A stretch of 9,378 nucleotides of DNA from Bacillota bacterium (GCA_021848765.1 JAJZTU010000121.1:1-9378), one strand, 5' to 3'. Shown: positions 1-6,776, counted from the stretch's first letter. The notes: generated from the letters alone by a model not told the origin. A program made the numbers and translations.

Positions 1-82
1 AGGCAAAGATTCCCCATAACCTTATCACTCAATTATCATAACTTTGTCACAATTACCGGTCCGTTAATAATTGCTTGCACAC

Positions 83-118
83 AAATAAAAACCCGGAGCA
101 ATCTGAATGCTCCGGGTT
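83..118 (-). terminator. Intrinsic terminator after the CC/Se-motif gene
   Basis: An 11-bp perfect inverted repeat, AACCCGGAGCA (90-100) against TGCTCCGGGTT (108-118) with a 7-nt loop, is followed on the minus-strand transcript by TTTTTATTT. It lies 26 nt past the stop codon of the small CC/Se-motif gene, so it should end the cstA transcript. The stem is GC-rich and the U-tract clear. Confidence 0.9.
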
Positions 119-143
119 CATCCTGTCGTTTTCCCGATGGGGC

Positions 144-428
144 TTAAATGGGCTTCCATCCTTTCAGGGTCAACTTTCGCAACCCCAGAAAGCGTGTTAT
201 CTCCAGTTCCAGCCCTTCCACCTTCGCCAATTCCCGGGCCAGAAATACTGTAACACCGTCGAATTCCAGACAAAGGAACCCGGCTTCCTCCCGGGGACGG
301 CCAAAGCTTAGTTCAGGCTCCAGGGAAGCGTGCCCACAACAGAAGGAAATACCGGGAGGCTTGCTAATGGTCAATATTCCGCCTTTTTCCAGGATGTACT
401 CCCTTGCGGCCGCACTTAGTTTAACCAC
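144..428 (-). CDS. CC/Se-motif family small protein (HesB-like)
   Basis: A protein of 94 residues with a vicinal cysteine pair (C30-C31) in the segment ISFCCGHASLEPELSFGRP and a C-terminal FLGLRKLTLKGWKPI. This arrangement (short N-terminal AAREYILEKGG segment, CC in the middle, GWKP end) fits the family NCBI calls CC/Se motif (seleno)proteins, whose members carry CC or Cys-Sec; its biochemical role is unknown and a thiol redox or metal-binding role is inference. This copy has two cysteines and no in-frame TGA. The reading frame can be extended to an ATG at 449, but AAGGAGGGAGGA lies inside that extension 4 nt before the GTG at 428, so GTG is the better start. It begins 40 nt after the cstA stop, with no terminator between, so it is probably cotranscribed with cstA. 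Family assignment is from memory of the motif, so moderately sure. Confidence 0.72.
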   Translation of the reverse strand: MVKLSAAAREYILEKGGILTISKPPGISFCCGHASLEPELSFGRPREEAGFLCLEFDGVTVFLARELAKVEGLELEITRFLGLRKLTLKGWKPI

Positions 429-431
429 AGT

Positions 432-443
432 TCCTCCCTCCTT
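432..443 (-). promoter_or_regulatory. Ribosome binding site deciding a GTG start
   Basis: The minus strand reads AAGGAGGGAGGA, then ACT, then GTG (428). The purine-rich site would be coding sequence if the upstream ATG at 449 were used, which argues that translation of the CC/Se-motif gene starts at GTG. Confidence 0.75.
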
Positions 444-468
444 CCACATAAATAGGTGTTAACTGAAT

Positions 469-2265
469 TTAAGCAACTTGGTCCCATCTCTGACCAATAG
501 GAGTCTGGGGATTTTTTAGGATTCCCAGCCACTTGGTAAGCGAGTCGGCGATAATAATCACTGCCAGGGCCATCATAATAATAATCAGAACGGCCGGTAC
601 CCAGAGACCCTTGGGCAGGTAGTTGTTCATCAGTGACAGGTAACCCGCACTCATGGTACTGGTCACCATAAAACACATTGGCAGGAAAGTAGTCAGGGCA
701 TATATTCTCTTGGCAGACTTCTTAAGAATTAAGGTAGTGCCAATCGCCAGGGCCAGCATGGCCAATAACTGGTTAGACACTCCAAAGACCGGCCAGATGG
801 TCTTGATATCCCCACCGTAGAGGAGGTAACCCCAGGCAAAAGATACCAGTGCACTCATCACAACGGTAACCGGTATGGAATTATTATTCTTCAAAGGCTT
901 AATAAGCGGGGCCAGGAAGTCCTGGGCAATATACCGCGCAACCCGGGTTCCGGCATCGATAGTTGTGAGGATGAACAAAGCCTCAAACATGATGGCAAAC
1001 TGGTACCAGTAGGCCATCAGTCCTTTTAAGCCCGGAATGCTGGCAAAAATGGAGGCCATCCCAACTGCCAGGGAGACAGCGCCACCCGGACGCCCGGCCA
1101 CATCTTCCCCTACCAGTTTGGAGAGCACCGGGAGGTCGACCACCTGCATGTTCAGCTTGGCAAATACTTCGGGGGTAGTGTTAATGGCAAAGTAGTCTCC
1201 GGGGTGGAGGGCTGTAGCCGCTATCAAGGCCATGATAGCTACAAAGGCCTCCACAAGCATCCCGCCGTAACCAACCAGCTTGATATCCTCTTCGTTTTGC
1301 AGCAGCTTAGGAGTTGTACCTGAACCAACCAGGGCATGGAATCCCGAGATAGCTCCACAAGCTATAGTGATAAACAGGAAGGGAAAGACTTTACCGGGGA
1401 TTATCGGACCACCACCCTTAACAAACTCGGTAACTGCAGGCATCTGAATCTGAGGATGGACAACTATAATCCCAAAAGCCAGGGCCAAAATGGTCCCAAT
1501 CTTCATATAGGAACTGAGGTAATCCCGCGGGGCCAGCAACAGCCACACAGGCAGGGCCGCCGCGGCGAAACCGTAAAGGGGCAGCATTATTTTAATAGTC
1601 TGGGCAGAATAGGTGAACCAACCGGCAAACGCAGAATTTTTAACATAGGGGCCTGCAAGCACCGCCAGGATAACCAGCAGCACACCGATTGCCGAAGCCT
1701 CGCCAACCTTCCCCGGGCGAAGATACTTCATGTATATGCCAATGAAAATGGCAATGGGGATAGTCATGGCAATAGTGAAAACTCCCCAGGGATTATTAAA
1801 CAGTGCATTGACTACCACGATAGCCAGTCCGGACATTGCTATGATTACGATGAACAAAACAGCGATTCCTGTAGCCACACCGGTCAGGGGGCCAACCTCA
1901 TCCTTAGCAATTTCAGAAAGAGATTTGCCGTCATGTCTTATGGAAGCAAAAAGCACCACCATATCATGGACCGCTCCCCCTAACACTGCCCCAATGAGAA
2001 TCCACAAGGCAGATGGCAGGTAACCGAATTGGGCGGCCAATACCGGACCGATGAGGGGTCCGGCCCCAGCTATAGCGGCAAAGTGGTGTCCAAAAACAAC
2101 CCACTTATTGGTAGGCACATAGTCTTTTCCGTCATTTAACCGCACTGCCGGGGTAACGGCATCCCGCCTGGCGACAAGTACTTTGGTAGCCAGAAAACTG
2201 CCGTAAAGCCGGTAAGCAATGATCAAAATACAGGCTGAAGCTATTACCAGAGTTAAAGCATTCAA
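469..2265 (-). CDS. cstA: CstA family transporter (carbon starvation protein A)
   Basis: A polytopic inner-membrane protein of 598 residues, about as long as the shorter CstA proteins and shorter than the roughly 700-residue E. coli one. Family hallmarks are visible in order: FGHHFAAIAGAGPLIGP (58-73), a conserved LGGAVHDMVVLFASIRHDGKSL region (95-116), HALVGSGTTPKLL (310-322), TTIDAGTRVARYI (434-446) and WPVFGVSNQLLAMLAL (491-506). CstA and its paralogue BtsT/YjiY in E. coli take up peptides and pyruvate; which substrate this one uses cannot be read from sequence. Translation starts at a TTG with AAGGAGG 8-9 nt upstream. The gene follows a LytS/BtsS-type sensor kinase gene but is separated from it by a terminator, so it should have its own promoter in 2266-2412. 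In E. coli the related kinase BtsS controls the btsT pyruvate transporter gene, so the kinase here is the obvious candidate regulator. Family assignment is secure, substrate is inference. Confidence 0.95.
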   Translation of the reverse strand: MNALTLVIASACILIIAYRLYGSFLATKVLVARRDAVTPAVRLNDGKDYVPTNKWVVFGHHFAAIAGAGPLIGPVLAAQFGYLPSALWILIGAVLGGAVHDMVVLFASIRHDGKSLSEIAKDEVGPLTGVATGIAVLFIVIIAMSGLAIVVVNALFNNPWGVFTIAMTIPIAIFIGIYMKYLRPGKVGEASAIGVLLVILAVLAGPYVKNSAFAGWFTYSAQTIKIMLPLYGFAAAALPVWLLLAPRDYLSSYMKIGTILALAFGIIVVHPQIQMPAVTEFVKGGGPIIPGKVFPFLFITIACGAISGFHALVGSGTTPKLLQNEEDIKLVGYGGMLVEAFVAIMALIAATALHPGDYFAINTTPEVFAKLNMQVVDLPVLSKLVGEDVAGRPGGAVSLAVGMASIFASIPGLKGLMAYWYQFAIMFEALFILTTIDAGTRVARYIAQDFLAPLIKPLKNNNSIPVTVVMSALVSFAWGYLLYGGDIKTIWPVFGVSNQLLAMLALAIGTTLILKKSAKRIYALTTFLPMCFMVTSTMSAGYLSLMNNYLPKGLWVPAVLIIIMMALAVIIIADSLTKWLGILKNPQTPIGQRWDQVA

Positions 2266-2314
2266 TTTTTCTTCCTCCTTTTTTAGTAAAAAATAACTGA
2301 TTTAGTCCATTTGC

Positions 2315-2395
2315 CAGTAGGGGGCCCACCTACTGTTAGAGGGAGAAGGGTATATATTATTTGTATTGTACACCTTATCCCTTGTACTGAAGGTG
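2315..2395 (-). promoter_or_regulatory. Probable cstA promoter/leader region with inverted repeats
   Basis: Between the kinase terminator and cstA there are about 147 nt that must hold the cstA control region. Seen directly: an inverted repeat CAGTAGG (2315-2321) / CCTACTG (2329-2335), with a GGGCCCA loop, that could fold in the mRNA leader about 50 nt before the start codon; a second one, CACCTT (2371-2376) / AAGGTG (2390-2395); and GTACAA twice at 16-nt spacing on the minus strand. The AT-rich stretch around 2351-2368 (minus strand TACAATACAAATAATATATA) is the likely -10 region. No convincing -35 box could be chosen, so the exact promoter is not assigned. Tandem spaced repeats are typical of LytTR-regulator targets, but I cannot match these to a known LytTR site. 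Confidence 0.35.
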
Positions 2396-2412
2396 TTTTT
2401 TGTATAACATGT

Positions 2413-2440
2413 AAAAAAACATGCCTATCAGGCATGTTTT
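2413..2440 (-). terminator. Intrinsic terminator after the sensor kinase gene
   Basis: AAAACATGCCT (2416-2426) and AGGCATGTTTT (2430-2440) form an 11-bp stem with a 3-nt loop. The minus-strand transcript continues into a run of seven Us (2413-2419). It starts 17 nt past the kinase stop codon and separates kinase transcription from cstA. Confidence 0.9.
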
Positions 2441-2456
2441 CGTGTATAAGTTACAT

Positions 2457-4184
2457 TTAATTGCCACGGAAATCAACCTGATCCCCTCCATTCAGGGCCT
2501 TAGCAATAGTCACAGAAATTTTGGTCCCCTCCCCTGGTTTGCTGGTAATTCCTAATCCCCGGTCTTTACCATAAATTGTTTTCAGTCTTTCGTTGACATT
2601 CTTCAGACCGATACCTAAGCCGGAGGTGGCAAGGGTTCCGGCTTGTAATCTCTCCTCCCAGCCCGGGCACATACCCACCCCGTCATCTTTGACGGTTATG
2701 GCTAACTCCCGCTCTTGGGCTCTAATACTGATTTTAACCGTTCCACCCTTTACTTTGGGATAAATTCCGTGTTTAATAGCATTCTCAACCAGGGGTTGCA
2801 GGAGCAGTTGAGGCAGGCAGCAGTTTAGGGCTTCCTCGTCAACATCAAACTCAACCTTTAATTTATCGCCAAAACGGGCCTGTTCGATATCCAGGTAGGC
2901 CCGGATGTGTTCCAATTCCTCTTTAAGAGTGACAAATTCGCGGTTGGTCTGGAGGTTCTTGCGAAAAAACTCACCCAGTTGCCCCAGGAGGAACCTGGCC
3001 TGTTCAGGTCTTTGCCGGCATATGCTTTTGACTGTATTGAGAGCATTAAATAAAAAATGGGGGTTAATCTGGGATTGAAGGAGCCTTAACTCAGCCCTGG
3101 TCAGCAGCTCGGCTTGCCTATTCAGGTCTGCCAATTCAATCTGGGTAGAAATCAGGGCGGCAATCCCACCTGCCAGCTCAACATCCAGGCTGCTGATTTT
3201 CCGGCCCCTAATCTGGTAAAGCTTCAGAACACCTGCTACTTTGTCTTTCACTTTTAAGGGGACTATCACCGCTGTATTGAGTTGGCATCCAGGCCGGTCA
3301 CAGCCGATTTCCTCAGCTGCCTGGGCAATCTGGGTTAGGCCTTGCTGCAGCGCCACCTTGGTGGCACGGGTTTGGATAGGCCCTCCGGCCTGATGGTGAT
3401 CTTCTCCTACTCCCACATGGGCCAGGACAGATTTTTCATCGGTAATGGCTACAGCTGCCACATCCGCCATCTCAAAAATAATTTTCACTGTCTGCAGGGC
3501 TGTTTCCTTGTTCAGGCCCTGGCGTAAAATGGGCAGCGTACGGTTGGCTATCAACAGGGCTTTCTGGGCCTTGGTTGCCCCAAGACGCTCCTCCTCCAGG
3601 AAGGTATTCCTGACAATGACCATAAAAATGGTGATAGCCACGGAGTTCACCACAATCATGGGCATACCTACAATAGACACCAGTAACCAGGCCTTGTCCA
3701 AAGGCCTGGCTATCAGGAGAACAATTACCATTTGCAGGAACTCTATAAAAACTCCTGTAAAGAAAATTAGTTTCAGGCTCAGTTTGCCCCGAAAGTGGTA
3801 ACCAATCAACCCTGCAACCAGGCCTTCCAGAGCAGTGGACAGGCCGCAGGCCACAGCGGTAAATCCCCCAAGGAAATACCTGTGTAGACCGGCAATCACC
3901 CCTGCCCCCAAACCAACCCATGGACCTCCCAATAACCCGGCCACTGACGCGCCCACTACCCGGCTGTTGACTATGGCCCCTTCAACGGTAATTCCGGGAT
4001 AATTTCCAAAAATAGATATCATGGCAAAAATCCCCACCAGGACCACTTTTTCTTTTACAGTTGCTTTTTTATACAACAGCCGGCGAAAAATCTTTACCCG
4101 GCTTAAGAGATAGGCGAGGGTAATTACCATGGTAACCTTTTCGGTCAAAAGCCAAAAGAGAGCGTCCACAGGCTTGCCTCCCAT
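2457..4184 (-). CDS. LytS/BtsS-type sensor histidine kinase
   Basis: A membrane sensor kinase of 575 residues. Residues about 10-195 hold the 5TM-5TMR_LYT sensor (hydrophobic helices, with the typical GAIVNSRVVGASVAGLLGGP segment at 69-88). Residues about 215-350 look like a GAF domain. A short helix leads to the His_kinase (LytS-type) phosphoacceptor motif QSQINPHFLFNALNTV with H376, followed by a GHKL ATPase with the N-box QPLVENAIKHG (463-473), DDGVGM (500-505) and GLGIGLKNV (522-530). All catalytic motifs are intact. The family signals to LytTR-domain response regulators; in E. coli BtsS senses extracellular pyruvate and switches on a CstA-family transporter. The next gene downstream here is cstA, supporting a similar role, but no response regulator gene is adjacent. 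Start choice is uncertain: ATG at 4184 is weakly preceded by AGGG, whereas GGGAGG (4177-4182) sits 7 nt before a GTG at 4169 (570 residues). A possible -10 element TATGAT lies at 4205-4210. Confidence 0.93.
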   Translation of the reverse strand: MGGKPVDALFWLLTEKVTMVITLAYLLSRVKIFRRLLYKKATVKEKVVLVGIFAMISIFGNYPGITVEGAIVNSRVVGASVAGLLGGPWVGLGAGVIAGLHRYFLGGFTAVACGLSTALEGLVAGLIGYHFRGKLSLKLIFFTGVFIEFLQMVIVLLIARPLDKAWLLVSIVGMPMIVVNSVAITIFMVIVRNTFLEEERLGATKAQKALLIANRTLPILRQGLNKETALQTVKIIFEMADVAAVAITDEKSVLAHVGVGEDHHQAGGPIQTRATKVALQQGLTQIAQAAEEIGCDRPGCQLNTAVIVPLKVKDKVAGVLKLYQIRGRKISSLDVELAGGIAALISTQIELADLNRQAELLTRAELRLLQSQINPHFLFNALNTVKSICRQRPEQARFLLGQLGEFFRKNLQTNREFVTLKEELEHIRAYLDIEQARFGDKLKVEFDVDEEALNCCLPQLLLQPLVENAIKHGIYPKVKGGTVKISIRAQERELAITVKDDGVGMCPGWEERLQAGTLATSGLGIGLKNVNERLKTIYGKDRGLGITSKPGEGTKISVTIAKALNGGDQVDFRGN

Positions 4185-4246
4185 CCAATGTTTCCCTACT
4201 AAATATCATACTACAGTTCAGGGCAACTCGCTATGCTAATCAATAA

Positions 4247-4272
4247 CCAAAAAACTGCCCTTAAGGGCAGTT
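4247..4272 (-). terminator. Intrinsic terminator after the acyl-CoA dehydrogenase gene
   Basis: A perfect 20-bp palindrome, AACTGCCCTT (4253-4262) / AAGGGCAGTT (4263-4272), is followed on the minus-strand transcript by TTTTTTGG. It begins 11 nt past the dehydrogenase stop codon and closes the crotonase-dehydrogenase operon. Confidence 0.92.
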
Positions 4273-4283
4273 AGGCAGTTAGA

Positions 4284-5441
4284 TTACCGGTTTTTGCTTT
4301 CACCCAGGGCTACTCCGGAGATGATCAGCTTCTGGATGTTGGAAGTTCCCTCCACCACCTGGAAAGACTTGGCATCCCGCAGGTAGCGCTCAGCCGGATA
4401 CTCGGAGGAATAGCCATAGGAACCCAGGATCTTCATGGCTTCATTGGCACAATGGACAGCCGATTCACTGGCCACCAGCTTGCCCAGGGAGGTTTCATAC
4501 TGGTTGGGCAGCCCCTGGTCCTTCAGCCAGGCAGCCCGGTAAACCAACAATTGGGCTCCCTCGTGCTCAGCCACCATTTCAGCAATGGAAGCTTTAATCA
4601 TCTGGAAGGAAGCAATTTTTTGGCCGAACTGGGTCCGCTCATTGGCATAGTTTATAGCTGCTTCGATAGCAGCCCCGGCTACACCCAAAGCACCGGCAGC
4701 ACAGCTAATCCGGGTGTTGTTCAACTGCCACATGCAGATATTAAAACCATCACCTGCATTGCCCAATATGGAGTCCTTGGGTATCTTGGCCCCGTCAAAA
4801 GCAATCTCTCCGGTGGGAGCACAGGCCAGACCCATCTTGGTGGTAATATCCCGTACAGACACCCCTGGGGTTTCCTTCAGGTTGATGATAAAACAGGTCA
4901 TTCCTTTATATTTCTTTTCCCGGTCAGTATAGGCGTAAAGCAGGCCCCAGTCCCCATAGGCAGCCTGGGAGATCCACATCTTGCTGCCATTGATTTCCCA
5001 GTGGTCACCCTTGTCTGTGGCAGTAGTCTTCATACTGGCTACATCAGAACCGGTATTCGGTTCGGTGATGGCAAAAAAACCCAGGGATTCCCCGCTCACC
5101 CAACCAGGGATAAACCGTTCCTTCTGCTCAGGAGTACCAAACTTGTTCACAGTTAGGGCCGGTCCGATATTCTGCATGTTTAACGGTAACCGCCAGGAAG
5201 CATTAACTTTGGCCAGCTGCTCGCCAATCAGCACGGATTCCAGGATTCCGAAGCCATTGCCCCCGTATTCTTCAGGCAGTCCACAGCCAAAGAAGCCCAT
5301 GTCCCCCATCTTTTTGACTATTTCGGGACGGAAAGTATGGTTTTTCAGGTCCTCTTCCATGGTGGGGACGATTTCTTTTTCCGCAAACTTGCGGGCCGTG
5401 TCCTGTAACATCTTTTGTTCTTCAGTCAGTCCGAAATTCAT
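4284..5441 (-). CDS. Acyl-CoA dehydrogenase, probable non-decarboxylating glutaryl-CoA dehydrogenase
   Basis: A soluble FAD enzyme of 385 residues, full length for the acyl-CoA dehydrogenase family (N-terminal helical, middle beta, C-terminal helical domains). Visible signatures are GFFAITEPNTGSDV (FAD/substrate region), WISQAAYGDWGLLYAYTD, NERTQFGQ and the catalytic-base segment QVVEGTSNIQ, with the glutamate at 364. It resembles, from memory, the glutaryl-CoA dehydrogenase of Desulfococcus multivorans, including KGDHW-NGSK-WIS, APTGE and GSYGYSSEYP. R84 in NASWRLPLNMQNIG aligns with the arginine that binds the distal carboxylate of glutaryl-CoA. The residue before the catalytic glutamate is valine, as in the Desulfococcus non-decarboxylating enzyme, rather than the tyrosine of decarboxylating ones. 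Product would therefore be glutaconyl-CoA, the substrate of the sodium-pump decarboxylase encoded upstream. The frame also has a TTG at 5447, but GGAGAG 7 nt before the ATG at 5441 decides that start. It follows the crotonase gene by 29 nt in one operon. The family is certain, the substrate is well-supported inference. Confidence 0.92.
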   Translation of the reverse strand: MNFGLTEEQKMLQDTARKFAEKEIVPTMEEDLKNHTFRPEIVKKMGDMGFFGCGLPEEYGGNGFGILESVLIGEQLAKVNASWRLPLNMQNIGPALTVNKFGTPEQKERFIPGWVSGESLGFFAITEPNTGSDVASMKTTATDKGDHWEINGSKMWISQAAYGDWGLLYAYTDREKKYKGMTCFIINLKETPGVSVRDITTKMGLACAPTGEIAFDGAKIPKDSILGNAGDGFNICMWQLNNTRISCAAGALGVAGAAIEAAINYANERTQFGQKIASFQMIKASIAEMVAEHEGAQLLVYRAAWLKDQGLPNQYETSLGKLVASESAVHCANEAMKILGSYGYSSEYPAERYLRDAKSFQVVEGTSNIQKLIISGVALGESKNR

Positions 5442-5448
5442 CTTCAAT

Positions 5449-5457
5449 CTCTCCTTT
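5449..5457 (-). promoter_or_regulatory. Ribosome binding site deciding the dehydrogenase start
   Basis: AAAGGAGAG on the minus strand lies 7 nt before ATG at 5441; an in-frame TTG two codons earlier would overlap the spacer between this site and the ATG. The ATG gives the N-terminus MNFGLTEEQ, matching the usual start of the family. Confidence 0.7.
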
Positions 5458-5470
5458 TAGTGAATGGTGG

Positions 5471-6346
5471 TTAGATTCCTTTGAATACCGGCTTGCGCTT
5501 ATCTTTGATAGCAGCTACTCCCTCTTTATAGTCATCCATTTCGGTAACAATCGCCATGTGAGAGGAAATCAAGTCTAAAGCGGTACGCAGGTCCTGGGTG
5601 CGCTGGCTGGAATAAACAGCCCGCTTAATCATCTGGACACAGACCGGCGGGTTGTCGGCAATCTTCATCGCCATTTCCATAGTAGCCTTCTCCAGCTCTT
5701 CGGCGGGGACTACCTTATTGACCATGCCAATGCGCAGTGCTTCCTCAGCTGAAATGAAGTCAGCGGTCCACAGGAGCTCCAGGGCCTTAGCTACCCCTAC
5801 CAGCCGGGGCAAGAAATAACAACCACCATCACCTGGAACCAGACCGGCTTTCACATAACCACCGGAGAGTTGAACATTGTCCGCAGCAATCCTGATATCG
5901 CACATCAGGGCCATGTCTAAACCGGCTCCGACAGCAACCCCATTGATAGCGCAAATTACGGGCTTATCCATGCCCTCTAAAGTAAGGGCAACCTTATGAA
6001 CATAGTTCGTCAAAGCCCCTTTGCGGTTTATGGCTTTCTCACCCCAGCATTCTCCGGTTTCAGCATCGGCAATAAAACCGTTTCCGGCCAGCATGCTTTT
6101 GACATCTCCACCGGCACAAAAAGCCTTGCCTGCAGCAGTAACCACTACTACCCGGATGCCGGGATCATCCTGGGCATCCTGAAGGGCTTCCGCCCAGCTC
6201 TTAATCATGGGTACGGAAAAGGCATTCAAAGCACCCGGACGGTTTAAGGTGATTTTGGCAATTGCCCCAACCTTTTCGTAGAGCAGGTGACTATCGCTAT
6301 CAGCCACGGCAACAACAGGTTTTTTGGCACAACTTAGGCGACTCAT
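5471..6346 (-). CDS. Enoyl-CoA hydratase/isomerase (crotonase) family protein
   Basis: A crotonase-fold protein of 291 residues, about 20-25 longer at the N-terminus than typical 260-residue hydratases. The two oxyanion-hole segments are present: AFCAGGDVKSM (75-85) and AINGVAVGAGLDMALMCD (133-150). The acid/base positions are unusual: where rat mitochondrial hydratase has E144 and E164, this protein has D144 and Y164 by motif alignment, and D173 stands in the loop PGDGG (171-175), where the rat enzyme has PGAGG. Some crotonases with a GLVPGDGG loop lack the second glutamate, so the chemistry may not be plain hydration. In context it would hydrate crotonyl-CoA to 3-hydroxybutyryl-CoA downstream of glutaconyl-CoA decarboxylation, but an isomerase or another enoyl-/dienoyl-CoA activity is possible. 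Start: ATG with AAGGAGG 8 nt upstream. First gene of an operon with the dehydrogenase; two TGCA-N4-TGCA palindromes lie 37-67 nt upstream of the start codon. Confidence 0.9.
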   Translation of the reverse strand: MSRLSCAKKPVVAVADSDSHLLYEKVGAIAKITLNRPGALNAFSVPMIKSWAEALQDAQDDPGIRVVVVTAAGKAFCAGGDVKSMLAGNGFIADAETGECWGEKAINRKGALTNYVHKVALTLEGMDKPVICAINGVAVGAGLDMALMCDIRIAADNVQLSGGYVKAGLVPGDGGCYFLPRLVGVAKALELLWTADFISAEEALRIGMVNKVVPAEELEKATMEMAMKIADNPPVCVQMIKRAVYSSQRTQDLRTALDLISSHMAIVTEMDDYKEGVAAIKDKRKPVFKGI

Positions 6347-6382
6347 GGTAACTCCTCCTTCTTGATGACCCTCATCCCATTA

Positions 6383-6413
6383 TGCATTATTGCATTTATA
6401 CTGCATTTATGCA
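6383..6413. promoter_or_regulatory. Two tandem TGCA-N4-TGCA palindromes upstream of the crotonase gene
   Basis: TGCATTATTGCA (6383-6394) and TGCATTTATGCA (6402-6413) are 12-bp near-palindromes at 19-bp centre spacing, close to two helical turns, as expected for a pair of dimeric repressor or activator sites. A possible minus-strand -10 element TATAAT lies at 6437-6442 with only a weak -35; if that is right the sites lie just downstream of the transcription start, as for a repressor. They may instead overlap a promoter with TATAAA at 6396-6401. The regulator is not identified. Confidence 0.45.
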
Positions 6414-6638
6414 TTTTTTCTTCTTGGTTTGCTTTAATTATAGCTCTGCCTAGCTTCAAATTCATCTTCTTTTTTCTGAGTTGTTGTTTTTTGCGTTTTA
6501 ACGGTCGTTTTATGGTTTAATTGGCTTGGTTTCATCTCTTTCTTTATGGCTTTTGTGCATAGAATCCAAAATTTTACCGTCTTTTTTTGGCTATTACGTG
6601 CGTATTTATTTGCTTTTGCGTCCCATTTTCACCAACAA
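6414..6638. other. AT-rich spacer with no gene
   Basis: This stretch between the two operons is very T-rich on the plus strand (A-rich on the minus strand). I see no plausible coding frame or RNA gene. It contains a single TGTGCAT half-site at 6554-6560 resembling the flanking palindromes, and the candidate -10 TATAAT (minus, 6437-6442). It probably serves as the control region for the crotonase-dehydrogenase operon. Confidence 0.5.
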
Positions 6639-6651
6639 TGCATTTGTGCAT
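6638..6651. promoter_or_regulatory. Third TGCA-N4-TGCA palindrome, distal site
   Basis: ATGCATTTGTGCAT is a 14-bp near-palindrome with the same ATGCA-N4-TGCAT form as the pair at 6383-6413, about 237 bp away. It directly abuts the U-tract of the decarboxylase operon terminator. The spacing could allow looping between the sites, which is inference. Confidence 0.4.
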
Positions 6652-6676
6652 AAAAACGAGCTGTCTTAGACAGCCC
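6652..6676 (-). terminator. Intrinsic terminator of the sodium-pump decarboxylase operon
   Basis: GCTGTC (6660-6665) and GACAGC (6669-6674) form a stem with a 3-nt loop, extended to 8 bp by one G-U and one G-C pair. The minus-strand transcript then runs into five Us (6652-6656). It lies about 20 nt past the stop of the 25-residue Cys-rich ORF and about 100 nt past the beta-subunit stop. Confidence 0.8.
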
Positions 6677-6693
6677 TTTCTTGATAGCTTTTC

Positions 6694-6771
6694 TTATTGA
6701 ATTATGTAAAAATCACCGGTTTTTCCGCAGCCGCAGTATCCGCACTTATTAAAGCGGCAGCAGCAATTCAT
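6694..6771 (-). CDS. Cys-rich 25-residue peptide (candidate small ORF)
   Basis: An ATG-started frame of 25 codons ending in TAA, not resembling anything I know. Six of the 25 residues are cysteine (C3, C4, C5, C10, C13, C15), arranged as MNCCCRFNK then CGYCGCGKTG, and the peptide ends DFYIIQ. It begins 5 nt after the stop of the decarboxylase beta gene (TAATAACTATG), an arrangement suited to translational coupling; no separate Shine-Dalgarno is visible. It ends 20 nt before the operon terminator. Possible roles: a metal- or cluster-binding peptide, a precursor of a modified peptide, or a cysteine-codon leader peptide controlling the terminator. It could also be chance, since a frame this short in a GC-rich patch proves little. 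Confidence 0.4.
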   Translation of the reverse strand: MNCCCRFNKCGYCGCGKTGDFYIIQ

Positions 6772-6776
6772 AGTTA

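Noticed and set aside
1..82. Promoter or gene start at the left edge
   Set aside because: The sequence is AT-rich beyond the last terminator but no -35/-10 pair at acceptable spacing and no coding start could be supported.
352..357. Selenocysteine in the CC/Se-motif protein
   Set aside because: The motif is encoded by two ordinary cysteine codons and the frame has no internal TGA.
1336..1983. Long plus-strand open frame of 215 codons inside cstA
   Set aside because: It is antisense to a clear CstA coding region, has low-complexity polar composition with no recognisable domain, and no ribosome site was noted.
4452..5156. Plus-strand open frame of 234 codons opposite the acyl-CoA dehydrogenase
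   Set aside because: Shadow of a highly conserved gene on the other strand; no domain and no promoter or ribosome site.
6347..6651. Riboswitch or structured RNA upstream of the crotonase gene
   Set aside because: The region is a T/A-rich tract with only short palindromes; no multi-stem conserved fold or terminator/anti-terminator pair could be drawn.
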